Positions 16,633 to 24,186 of a stretch of DNA of 63,934 bases are shown here, one piece after another. Numbering within the stretch: position 1 is the stretch's first letter; each line of letters starts with the position of its first letter. Origin of the DNA: Bacillota bacterium. GTDB taxonomy: Bacteria; Bacillota; Clostridia; Christensenellales; UMGS416. The position numbers and the translations under genes were made by a program. Below the pieces are notes generated by a model. It was not told the origin of the DNA, did not search any database, and saw nothing but the letters and a program-made list of their open reading frames with translations. Location of the stretch: contig JAEYPH010000072.1 of assembly GCA_023410875.1 (NCBI GenBank), forward strand, positions 1-63,934, written 5' to 3'.

Positions 16633-17523
16633 ATGCAGAAGCTAATCCCGCATTTGTGGTATGACAAAGAAGCTGTCGAGGCGGCTCAATGGTACGTCGG
16701 GCTTTTCGAGGATTCAAAAATCATAAATATCGGCACACTGTCGGATACGCCATCCGGCGATGTGGAAACCGTGGATTTTCAACTTGCGGGAATGAGATTT
16801 TCCGCAATCAGCGCTGGTCCCTATTTTGCCCTTAACCCATCCGTTTCTTTGATGGTTGCTTGCAGCAATCCGGAGGAAGTAGACAGATTATATACGAATC
16901 TTTCCGCCGGCGGAACGGAGCTCATGCCTTTGGGGGAATACCCCTTCAGCAAGCGATACGCCTGGATACAGGACAAATATGGTCTCAGTTGGCAGATCAT
17001 GCTGACAGAGGATGGCAAAGCACAGCAGCGGATAAGGCCAACCATGTTGTTCGCAGGGGATGTATGCGGCAAGGCTGAGGAAGCAATGGATTATTATCTT
17101 TCCGTTTTCAAAAATTCCAGCAAGGGCTTTGTGAGCCATTATCATGACGGAGAGTCCATGGACAGCAGGGCGAAAGTGAACTACAGCGAGCTGAATATCA
17201 TGGGGAATCAGCTGATCGCCATGGATCACGGATTTGGTGGGGATTTTACTTTTAACGAAGCCTTCTCTTTCATGATCCTTTGTGCAGACCAGGCGGAGAT
17301 CGATTACTACTGGGAGAAGCTTTCCTTTGTTCCCGAGGCTGAGCAGTGCGGATGGGTCAAGGATCAATTCGGCTTATCCTGGCAGATTGTGCCCGAGAAG
17401 ATGAACGAGATGCTTGCAAACGGGACGAAGGAAGAAGTCAAACGTGTCACAGCGGCGTTTCTGCAAATGAAAAAGCTGGATATCGCTGCCCTTGAAAGAG
17501 CACGGTTACACGCAGTTGACTGA
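16633..17523 (+). CDS. VOC-family protein, two PhnB/YybF-like domains
   Basis: A 296-residue protein with two vicinal-oxygen-chelate domains of the 3-demethylubiquinone methyltransferase-like (PhnB) type. They span about residues 1-125 (MQKLIPHLWYDKEAVEAAQWY) and 130-275 (PTMLFAGDVCGKAEEAMDYY). Each has the terminal YGLSWQI / FGLSWQIVP motif. The function is unknown, often annotated as glyoxalase-like. GACACAGGAGGTAAAGAAG precedes the ATG. The C-terminus (AALERARLHAVD) departs from the usual AALERAY-type ending, and the RCC1 ORF begins in another frame there, suggesting a recombination junction near 17495. Confidence 0.8.
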   Translation: MQKLIPHLWYDKEAVEAAQWYVGLFEDSKIINIGTLSDTPSGDVETVDFQLAGMRFSAISAGPYFALNPSVSLMVACSNPEEVDRLYTNLSAGGTELMPLGEYPFSKRYAWIQDKYGLSWQIMLTEDGKAQQRIRPTMLFAGDVCGKAEEAMDYYLSVFKNSSKGFVSHYHDGESMDSRAKVNYSELNIMGNQLIAMDHGFGGDFTFNEAFSFMILCADQAEIDYYWEKLSFVPEAEQCGWVKDQFGLSWQIVPEKMNEMLANGTKEEVKRVTAAFLQMKKLDIAALERARLHAVD

Positions 17524-18346
17524 TACGAGGCGTGTCACGCAATATGTACTCGCCGCAGGAGGCCACTTCAATGTTGGGCTGAAAGCCGACGGTACGGTCT
17601 TCGCGGCCGGAAGCAATCTATGCGGTCAATGCGGCGTTTCCGATTGGCACGGCATTGTCGCCGTCGCCACGGGAGGCCATCACACCGTAGGGCTGAGAGC
17701 CGACGGCACGGTCGTCACGGCTGGTAACAACCACTTCGGGCAACGAAACGTGTCCGATTGGCGCGATATCGTCTCCGTCGCAGCGGGCTGGAACCACACT
17801 GTCGGGTTAAGGGCAGACGGTACGGTCGTCGCGGTCGGCAGCAACGGCGCCGGTCAATGCGGCACGTCCGGATGGAGGAGCATCGTCGCGATCACCGCGG
17901 GAAAGAGTCACACAGTCGGGTTGAAGCCGAACGGCACGGTCGTCGTGCTGGGGAGCAACAGCCATGGCCAGTGTAACGTTTCCGACTGGAGCGGCATCGT
18001 AGCAATTGCCGCGGGTGGATACCACACGGACGGGCTAAAGGCGGACGGCACAGCTATCGCAGCAGGGCGCAATGACGACGGACAATGCGACGTGTCCGGC
18101 TGGAGCGGCATCGCCGCCATCGCCGCGGGGGCCTACCACACCGTGGGGTTGAAGGCGGACGGTACGGTCGTCGCGGTCGGGAACCATGGAAGCGGCCGGT
18201 GCAACGTATCCGGTTGGAGCAGCATCGTCGCCGTCGCCGCGGGGTGGAGCGGTACCATTGGGCTAAAATCCGACGGCACAGCCGTCACACTCGGCAGCAA
18301 CGCTGACGGCAAGTGCGACGTCACCGGCTGGAACCTGCTGAAGTAG
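17492..18346 (+). CDS. RCC1-like repeat protein, probably 5'-truncated
   Basis: The protein consists almost entirely of seven 38-residue RCC1-type blades of the form AAGxxHTVGLKADGTVVAVGSNxxGQCNVSGWS (residues 18-283), expected to form a beta-propeller. There is no signal peptide or extra domain. The only start is a TTG at 17492 inside the VOC gene with no clear RBS, so the 5' part was probably lost when this DNA joined the VOC gene, and translation is uncertain. The DNA repeat period is 114 bases. Partner and function are unknown. Confidence 0.6.
   Translation: MKEHGYTQLTDTRRVTQYVLAAGGHFNVGLKADGTVFAAGSNLCGQCGVSDWHGIVAVATGGHHTVGLRADGTVVTAGNNHFGQRNVSDWRDIVSVAAGWNHTVGLRADGTVVAVGSNGAGQCGTSGWRSIVAITAGKSHTVGLKPNGTVVVLGSNSHGQCNVSDWSGIVAIAAGGYHTDGLKADGTAIAAGRNDDGQCDVSGWSGIAAIAAGAYHTVGLKADGTVVAVGNHGSGRCNVSGWSSIVAVAAGWSGTIGLKSDGTAVTLGSNADGKCDVTGWNLLK
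17543..18340 (+). repeat. Seven tandem 114-bp coding repeats (RCC1 blades)
   Basis: 798 bases equal exactly seven units of 114 bases, each encoding one 38-residue blade. Units are diverged at DNA level but keep GACGGCACGGTCGTC-type cores, so copy number could vary by recombination. Confidence 0.75.
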
Positions 18347-18372
18347 CAGTTCCGCCAACCCCTGCGATTCTG

Positions 18373-18750
18373 TTATTTGCTCAGCAGTTTGTACAGCCTG
18401 GTAAGCATGAACCGCTTCCACAATGCCCGCAAGCCTTTGCTGATCTGCAAATACAACCAGCGCACCGCCCTGCCGGGGCCCAGGAAATACAGCGCCGCGC
18501 CCAACCCGAAGCCCAACGCGTCGGACAGGCGGAACGCTCCGTCATGTGCCACATAGAGCAGCACAAAGCACAGCGCCGTGGCCGCCAGCCAAAAGATCCC
18601 GTCGAGCACGGCGACCAGCACCTTGCGGCCACCCAGCACACGTCCGGCGATGAACAGCGCGTCGAACAGGACTCCCAGCAGCACACCGCCATACACCGTC
18701 ACCAGCAGCACCCACAGCTGGTCGCTGCTCTCAAAGATGCCGGGCTTCAT
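18373..18750 (-). CDS. yabQ: Spore cortex biosynthesis protein YabQ
   Basis: A 125-residue membrane protein with three or four hydrophobic segments (VLLVTVYGGVLLGVLFDALF; VLVAVLDGIFWLAATALCFVLLY; ALGFGLGAALYFLGPG) matching the YabQ family. YabQ is needed for cortex formation in Bacillus and sits in the forespore outer membrane. It is three bases downstream of yabP, the conserved yabP-yabQ pair. It converges with the RCC1 gene. Confidence 0.88.
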   Translation of the reverse strand: MKPGIFESSDQLWVLLVTVYGGVLLGVLFDALFIAGRVLGGRKVLVAVLDGIFWLAATALCFVLLYVAHDGAFRLSDALGFGLGAALYFLGPGRAVRWLYLQISKGLRALWKRFMLTRLYKLLSK

Positions 18751-18753
18751 GGG

Positions 18754-19047
18754 CTATCGGAACAGCCTGGAGAAAAAGCCGCCTCCGCTGTGCTCCTGTT
18801 CGCTGCCGCTGGAATAGGCGATGCCGTTGATGATGCCCTCGATGATCAGCTGTCCATCCTCCAGGTTGAGCCGGGCGATGTGCAGATCAGTACCCGTCAG
18901 CGTTACATATCCGCTGTCGGTGTCGAAGTTCACCTCGTCCTCGTTGAAGTTGTCCACATCGGCCACGCCGGTGATGACGGCGCGCTCACGGTTTTCCATG
19001 TGCACGGTGTGCGCCTTGATGACCTTGGCCGGTCTTTTCTCTTCCAT
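18754..19047 (-). CDS. yabP: Sporulation protein YabP
   Basis: A 97-residue protein of the YabP/YqfC family (HTVHMENRERAVITGVADVDNF...LTGTDLHIARLNLEDGQLIIEG). It acts in the mother cell during sporulation together with YabQ. The ATG at 19045-19047 gives nine-base spacing to AGGAG; an ATG two codons earlier (19053) is also possible, and longer in-frame starts lack an RBS. It is first gene of the yabPQ pair. The C-terminus SGGGFFSRLFR is typical. Confidence 0.88.
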   Translation of the reverse strand: MEEKRPAKVIKAHTVHMENRERAVITGVADVDNFNEDEVNFDTDSGYVTLTGTDLHIARLNLEDGQLIIEGIINGIAYSSGSEQEHSGGGFFSRLFR

Positions 19048-19176
19048 ATCCATCCGCTCCTGTAACGTTTGTCTGTTCATACTATGCGCTATTGGCGCAA
19101 GTATGACTGCAGCGGTATTTATTTCTCTATGCATACCATATATACTGTCGTTGATTCAAAAAAGAGTGAGGTCATC

Positions 19177-19671
19177 ATGTCTTCTGATCTGTTATACGCC
19201 GTAGCCCGTCTGGACCGGAATGCTTCTATGAAAATGGGCGAGATCCAGCATGCTCTGTTGCGCAGTGGCATTGTGGGCAGGCAGACGCCGGACATCCCCT
19301 ATCACATCACGCTGGGCGCATTCCTGGTGGCGCGCCGCCAAGAGGTGTATAATATCCTGGAGCAGGTTAGCCGCGATCTCAGCGCATTCACCGTGGATTT
19401 CAACCACATCGGTTTGTTCGGGTTAAAGGTGCTGTTCCTTGCGCCGGATGTGAACAGAGAGCTTCTGGAGCTGCAGCGGTATTTTGACGACGGGCACCCA
19501 TGGACAGCCCACGCCACCCTCCTCGTAGACGAACCCGACATGGTTCTTAAGGCGCTGCCCATTGTCGCGGATCATTTTAAAAGCCTTCAGGCGCGGATTG
19601 AAAGCATTGGCCTATATGAGGTTCTTCCGACCCGATGCGTGTGTGAAGGTATGCTTCGCGAAAAACTGTAA
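19177..19671 (+). CDS. 2H phosphoesterase (2'-5' RNA ligase family)
   Basis: A 164-residue protein with two HxT-type motifs of the 2H superfamily. PYHITLGAF (about residue 41) gives the first; the second is in WTAHATLLVDEPD near residue 110. Such proteins hydrolyse or ligate 2',5' or cyclic phosphodiester bonds in RNA or nucleotides. The ATG at 19177 has GTGAGG upstream. It is divergent from yabP and converges with hflX across repeat B1. Confidence 0.78.
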   Translation: MSSDLLYAVARLDRNASMKMGEIQHALLRSGIVGRQTPDIPYHITLGAFLVARRQEVYNILEQVSRDLSAFTVDFNHIGLFGLKVLFLAPDVNRELLELQRYFDDGHPWTAHATLLVDEPDMVLKALPIVADHFKSLQARIESIGLYEVLPTRCVCEGMLREKL

Positions 19672-19700
19672 AGGGGTCAGTTTAGGAATCAAAGCTCGTT

Positions 19701-19905
19701 ACCGACCGGCGATTCATTCGGCGGGAGGAATTTGAAAACCAGAGCGGGGTCGTAAAAAAGCCCGCCCGCAGGCGATTCATCGTCTCCCACAAACAAGTTA
19801 TCAAAATCAAAGCGAAAAATCGCCCGACGACAGTTATCGTCGGGCGATAAAGTATAGTTGGATTAAGTTGTCTGAATCGCCAAAGCGCAACAGCGCTGCA
19901 GGCGA
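19701..19905 (+). repeat. Family B structured repeat, copy B1
   Basis: It starts ACCGACCGGCGATTCATTCG and continues GCGGGAGGAA. A CCCGCCCGCAGGCGA segment, then a perfect 12-bp hairpin ATCGCCCGACGA-CAGTTA-TCGTCGGGCGAT (19819-19848), the linker TTGTCTGAATCGCC and a terminal hairpin closed by TCGCC/GGCGA follow. The same order of blocks occurs in B2 and B3. It lies between the convergent 2H phosphoesterase and hflX genes. Confidence 0.8.
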
Positions 19906-19921
19906 CAAGCGCGTTGACCCG

Positions 19922-21721
19922 TCAACGCGCTGTTTCCAGCGCCTTTGTAATCCTTGCGGCGCTCTCCTCATCCAACACCGCCCGCAGGGTGAAGCCGTCC
20001 TCTGCGTATTCTTCGGAAACGACCTCGCCCAGCTTGTGGGCCAACGCCGTGATGTCGCCGCGGTCATAGGGCACGGAGAAGGCGTATTCGCGCTTGGTGC
20101 TCTCGATGACGGTGCGGATGGCCTCCTGCAGCGCGTCCAGCCCCTCGCCGGTGGCGGCGGAGATGTCCACGCGGGTGGCCTCGCCGCAGTCCAGCACCGG
20201 GTGCTCGCCGTTCAGGCGGTCGATCTTGTTGAGGGCGATAACCCGGGGCCGGTCCGCAGCGCCCAGAGAATTGAGCACGCTCTCGGCCACGCGGTATTGC
20301 TCACAGGCATCGCTGGCCGAGGCGTCCACCACGTGCAGCAGCAAGTCGGCGTGCAATGCCTCCTCCAGCGTGGAGCGGAAGGCGTCCACCAGGTCGTGGG
20401 GCAGCTTCTTGATGAAGCCGACGGTGTCGGTCAGCAGCACCGGTGTGCCCTCCAGCTCCACGCGGCGGGTCACCGGGTCCAGCGTGGCAAAGAGTTTATC
20501 CTCGGACAGCACGTCGCTGCCGGAAAGCGCGTTGAGCAGCGTAGACTTGCCGGCGTTGGTGTAGCCCACGATGGCCACGGTCGCAATGCCGGTCTTCTCG
20601 CGCATGCTGCGGCGCACGCCGCGTTGACGGGTCACTTCCTTGACCTCGCGCTCCAGGTCGGTGATGCGGCGGCGGATGGCGCGCCGGTCCACCTCCAGCT
20701 TGCTTTCGCCGGGGCCGCGGGTGCCGATGCCGCCGCCCAGGCGGCTCAGGGCCACGCCCTCACCGGTCAGCCGCGGCAGGCGGTATTTGTTCTGGGCCAG
20801 CTCCACCTGCAGCTTGCCCTCGCGGCTGGTAGCCCTCCGGGCAAAGATGTCTAGTATCAGCGCCGTGCGGTCGATGACCTTGCAGCCCAGCGCCTCTTCC
20901 AGGTTGCGCAGCTGCGCGCCAGTCAGCTCGTCGTCGAAGATGAACAGGTTGGCCTCCAGAGACTGGCGCATGAGGGCCAGCTCATCGGCCTTGCCCTGGC
21001 CGATGTAGAAGGCCGCGTCGGGTTTGTTCTTCTGCTGGAGCACCTTTTGCAGCACCTCGGCGCCGGCGGTGTCGGTCAGGCGCTCCAGTTCGTCCAGCGA
21101 TTCTTCGTCGTCCAGGCCCACCAGTATCGCGCGTTCGTCGTCGGTCTCCTTGGCGGCGATCACGCGGGCGGCCTTTAGGATGCGTTCGTCGTTCTCCCGG
21201 ATGCGCTCCAGCAGCTCCTCCTGGGGGATGTCCTGCGGGGCGTAGGGACCCAGGCGGGTCAGCTCATAGTCCCGGGTGGTCAGAATGTCTTCCAACAACG
21301 CGACCTCCATGCCGGTGACGCGGCCCTCGGGGGTTACGCCCACGGATGCCATGGCGTCAAAGCGCATGCGCAGCAGCGCCTGGATGTCCAGATCGCTCAG
21401 GCCCGGCGCGCCATTGGGGTGCGTGTGGATGCAGCGCACGCCGGTCAGGCGGCGCTTGCCGCGGCGCACGCGGATGTCCGGCAGGCCCACGCGGTCGTGC
21501 TGGCCCACCAGCACTTCCATGACCATGCCGTCGCGGGCCACATACACCATGACCTCGCGGTTGGCGCGGGCGGTGAAGGCGGCCAGGCCATCCAGCAGCG
21601 GCTGCGAGATAAACTGGTGGCGCAGCAGCTCCATGTCCATGGCGAACAGCGTTTCCATTTCCTCAAGAACCGCCTTGCGGATGCCGGTCGTGTTACCCTT
21701 GATTTTCAGTTCTTCGTTCAT
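19922..21721 (-). CDS. hflX: GTPase HflX with N-terminal JAMM/MPN-like domain
   Basis: A 599-residue ribosome-associated GTPase, about 170 residues longer than the E. coli form. The core HflX region (about 190-560) has AGKADELALMRQSLEANLFIFDDELTGAQ-type N-terminal features and the G domain with G1 GYTNAGKS (386-393). DTVGF and NKID follow. The N-terminal extension carries HTHPNGAPGLSDLD: His99, His101, Ser109 and Asp112 fit the HxHx7Sx2D JAMM metalloprotease pattern. HflX splits stalled or stressed 70S ribosomes. A 16-codon ORF with a strong RBS precedes it, suggesting translation-dependent control. The extended form is common in Clostridia; the activity of the extra domain is, to my knowledge, unproven. 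Confidence 0.95.
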   Translation of the reverse strand: MNEELKIKGNTTGIRKAVLEEMETLFAMDMELLRHQFISQPLLDGLAAFTARANREVMVYVARDGMVMEVLVGQHDRVGLPDIRVRRGKRRLTGVRCIHTHPNGAPGLSDLDIQALLRMRFDAMASVGVTPEGRVTGMEVALLEDILTTRDYELTRLGPYAPQDIPQEELLERIRENDERILKAARVIAAKETDDERAILVGLDDEESLDELERLTDTAGAEVLQKVLQQKNKPDAAFYIGQGKADELALMRQSLEANLFIFDDELTGAQLRNLEEALGCKVIDRTALILDIFARRATSREGKLQVELAQNKYRLPRLTGEGVALSRLGGGIGTRGPGESKLEVDRRAIRRRITDLEREVKEVTRQRGVRRSMREKTGIATVAIVGYTNAGKSTLLNALSGSDVLSEDKLFATLDPVTRRVELEGTPVLLTDTVGFIKKLPHDLVDAFRSTLEEALHADLLLHVVDASASDACEQYRVAESVLNSLGAADRPRVIALNKIDRLNGEHPVLDCGEATRVDISAATGEGLDALQEAIRTVIESTKREYAFSVPYDRGDITALAHKLGEVVSEEYAEDGFTLRAVLDEESAARITKALETAR

Positions 21722-21738
21722 ACATCCTCATTTCTGCC

Positions 21739-21757
21739 ACGCCGAAAAGGCGCGGCG
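21739..21757 (-). promoter_or_regulatory. Hairpin between the leader ORF and hflX
   Basis: On the minus strand GCCGCGCC pairs with GGCGTGGC (8 pairs, one G-U) around TTTTC. It overlaps the end of the leader ORF and precedes the GAGG RBS of hflX by a few bases. A ribosome held on the leader ORF would change folding here. Confidence 0.5.
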
Positions 21758-21808
21758 TTAAGCATTGTTGCTATGGAGAGGGTTCTCGATCCAAGGACGA
21801 ATCACCAT
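21758..21808 (-). CDS. Probable 16-residue leader peptide upstream of hflX
   Basis: A short ORF encoding MVIRPWIENPLHSNNA ends 37 bases before the hflX start. It has the best RBS in the neighbourhood, AAAGGAGG (complement of 21818-21825) nine bases before ATG. hflX-type genes in Firmicutes are known to be controlled by leader-ORF attenuation in response to ribosome-targeting antibiotics, and this ORF fits such a leader. Expression is inferred, not shown. Confidence 0.6.
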   Translation of the reverse strand: MVIRPWIENPLHSNNA

Positions 21809-21861
21809 TTAGTTGCGCCTCCTTTCCTAAGCGACAGAACCTTATGATTCCCCCGCAAGAT

Positions 21862-21890
21862 AAAAAGCTGCCCGGGATGGGCAGCTTTTT
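21862..21890 (-). terminator. Bidirectional-looking intrinsic terminator after the EF-G-like gene
   Basis: AAAAAGCTGCCC (21862-21873) pairs perfectly with GGGCAGCTTTTT (21879-21890) around GGGAT. It lies 25 bases past the EF-G-like stop on the minus strand and upstream of the hflX leader. Confidence 0.85.
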
Positions 21891-21914
21891 ATGCGTATTG
21901 TTTGGGAGGGAGGA

Positions 21915-23993
21915 TTATTCCTCTTCCTCTTCCTCCGCCTTGTAGCTCTCGATGACCTTCTGCGCGATGTTGGCCGGAGCCTCTTCATAGCGCTCGAACG
22001 TCATTTTGAAATTGCCCTTGGCCTGGGTCATGGAGCGCAGGTCGGTGGCATACTTGAACATTTCAGCCTGCGGAACCTCGGCCACGACTTCCTGCAAACC
22101 GCCATCGATGGGGTTCATGCCCATGATGCGCCCGCGACGGCGGTTCAGGTCGCCTATGATGTCGCCCATGTATTCGTCGGGTATCGTGATCTCGGCGCGG
22201 TAGATGGGCTCCAGCAGCGCCGGGTTGGCCGCCAGCACACCTTTCTTGAAAGCCAGGCGGGCGGCCGTCTTGAATGCCATTTCCGAGGAGTCCACCGCGT
22301 GGTAGCTGCCGTCATAGACGGTGGCGCGCAGATTGACGACCGGGCAGCCGGCCAGCACACCCTTGACGATGCACTCGCGCAGGCCCTTCTCGATGGCTGG
22401 TATGAAGTTGCGCGGAATCACGCCGCCGACGACCTTGTCCACGAACTCAAAGTTGGCGGTGCCGTCGGTGATGGGTTCAAAGCGGATCCAGCAGTGGCCG
22501 AACTGGCCGTGGCCGCCGGTCTGTTTCTTGTGGCGGCCTTCGGTCTCCACAGTTTTGCGAATGGTCTCGCGATAAGGGATCTTCGGGTCGCTAAGTGCGG
22601 CGCTGGCATTGAACTTGCTCTTGAGCTTGCTGGCGATGATGTCCAGATGCAGCTCGCCTTGTCCTGAAATCAGCGCTTCGCCGGTGTCCACGCTCTTGCT
22701 CACGGTGAAGCTGGGGTCTTCCTCGGCCAAGCGATTCAGGCCGCTGAACACCTTGTCTTCCTCACCCTGCTTCTCGGCGCTCACGGCAAAAGAGATGACC
22801 GGCGCCGGGAACTCGATGGCCGGCAAGCGCACCGGGTGGGCCGGGTCGCTCAGCGTGTCGCCGGTGTTGGTGTTCTGCAGCTTGATGAGCGCCACGATGT
22901 CGCCGGCGTGCACGCTCTCCACGTCGATCTGCTTCTTGCCCAGCATCGCGTTGATGCGGTTGAGCTTCTCGGTTTTGGCGGTGCGGCTGTTGTAGGGCGT
23001 CATCAGCCCGTTCAGCGTGCCGGAGAACACCTTGATGTAGGAGATCTTGCCCACGAAGTTATCGGCCACGGTCTTGAACACCAGGGCCGCGAAGGGTTCT
23101 TTATCGTCGACCTTGCGGGTGGCTTCTGCGTCGTTCTTCAGGTTCACGCACTTGGCCTCGCCGCCGGGCGCGGGCAGCAGGTCCACGATGGCATCCATCA
23201 GCGCGCGGGTGTTCAGGTTGGCGCTGGCGGAGCCGCACAGCACGGGCACGAAATCGCCGCTGGCGATGCCCTGCTTCATGCCGCGCACGATGTCCTCGGG
23301 GGAAAGTTCGCCGTCGCCGAAGAACTTTTCCATGAGCTCCTCATCGGCGCTGGCAGCCGCTTCCACAATACCATCGCGCAGCTCGGCCACGGCCGAGGCG
23401 AGGCCTGCGGGCACATCGGCTTCCTTGACTGCCTTGCCGTCAAAGAGGAACGCCTTGTTGCTCAGCACATCCACGTAGCCCTTGAAGCCGCCATCCATGA
23501 TCGGCAGCTGGATGGGCACGATCTTGGCGCCGTACTTGGTCTTGATGCTATCCACGGCGCGGTTGAAATTCGCGTTTTCCTTGTCCATCTGGTTGACGAT
23601 GAACATGCGGGCAATGCCGTTCTTGGAGCAGTTGTCCCACGCCTTTTCGGCGCCCACGCTCAGGCCGGACACGGCATTGGCTACGATGAGGGCGCCTTCC
23701 ACGGCGCGCAGCGCGCCGATCATCTCGCCCATCATATCGAAATAGCCGGGAATATCCAGGAGATTGATCTTGGCGCTCTTCCACTCTATGGGAGCCATGG
23801 CGGTAGAGATGGAGATGTGCCGACGGGTCTCTTCGGGATCGAAATCCATGGCGGTGCTGCCGTCGTCTGTCTTGCCCATGCGGTCGATCAAACCGGCCGT
23901 ATAAAGCATGGCTTCCACAAGCGTGGTCTTGCCTTCTCCGCCATGGCCCAATACGGCGACATTGCGGATATCCTTTGCGATATACTCCTTCAT
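21915..23993 (-). CDS. Elongation factor G-like translational GTPase (EF-G paralogue)
   Basis: A 692-residue translational GTPase with the full EF-G domain set. It has the variant P-loop GHGGEGKTT (residues 16-24, instead of GHIDAGKTT), DIPGYFDM in place of DTPGHVDF, and NQMDKENANF for the NKxD motif. These variants mark the FusA2/EF-G-like paralogue class common in Clostridia rather than housekeeping fusA, which would normally sit in the str operon. It ends with an acidic tail (YKAEEEEEE). It may act in translocation under special conditions or in ribosome rescue/recycling; this is inference. A sigma-A-type promoter is visible upstream. Confidence 0.9.
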   Translation of the reverse strand: MKEYIAKDIRNVAVLGHGGEGKTTLVEAMLYTAGLIDRMGKTDDGSTAMDFDPEETRRHISISTAMAPIEWKSAKINLLDIPGYFDMMGEMIGALRAVEGALIVANAVSGLSVGAEKAWDNCSKNGIARMFIVNQMDKENANFNRAVDSIKTKYGAKIVPIQLPIMDGGFKGYVDVLSNKAFLFDGKAVKEADVPAGLASAVAELRDGIVEAAASADEELMEKFFGDGELSPEDIVRGMKQGIASGDFVPVLCGSASANLNTRALMDAIVDLLPAPGGEAKCVNLKNDAEATRKVDDKEPFAALVFKTVADNFVGKISYIKVFSGTLNGLMTPYNSRTAKTEKLNRINAMLGKKQIDVESVHAGDIVALIKLQNTNTGDTLSDPAHPVRLPAIEFPAPVISFAVSAEKQGEEDKVFSGLNRLAEEDPSFTVSKSVDTGEALISGQGELHLDIIASKLKSKFNASAALSDPKIPYRETIRKTVETEGRHKKQTGGHGQFGHCWIRFEPITDGTANFEFVDKVVGGVIPRNFIPAIEKGLRECIVKGVLAGCPVVNLRATVYDGSYHAVDSSEMAFKTAARLAFKKGVLAANPALLEPIYRAEITIPDEYMGDIIGDLNRRRGRIMGMNPIDGGLQEVVAEVPQAEMFKYATDLRSMTQAKGNFKMTFERYEEAPANIAQKVIESYKAEEEEEE

Positions 23994-24054
23994 CCTGTGC
24001 GCTCCTTCTTGGTTGATTCCCTGCTATCTTTGTGATTTTTTAGCAGCGGATTTC

Positions 24055-24082
24055 ATTATAACAAACTCTTAACAAAATGCAA
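24055..24082 (-). promoter_or_regulatory. Probable promoter of the EF-G-like gene
   Basis: On the minus strand TTGCAT (complement of 24077-24082), a 16-base spacer and TATAAT (complement of 24055-24060) lie about 60 bases before the start codon. The rest of the 193-base gap up to the transporter stop holds nothing else recognisable. Confidence 0.65.
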
Positions 24083-24186
24083 AGTCAAAATGCCCAAGGG
24101 CCACTGCCTCAAAGGGCCAAAAAAGGCCCTCCTCCCAAGAGAAAGGCCTTCCAAAAGAAGCGACTCGATTCGTGCGTTTTACGAGA

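Noticed and set aside
22836..24035. Plus-strand ORF of 399 residues across the EF-G-like gene
   Set aside because: Antisense frame of a clear translational GTPase, with the same His/Gly-rich shadow composition.
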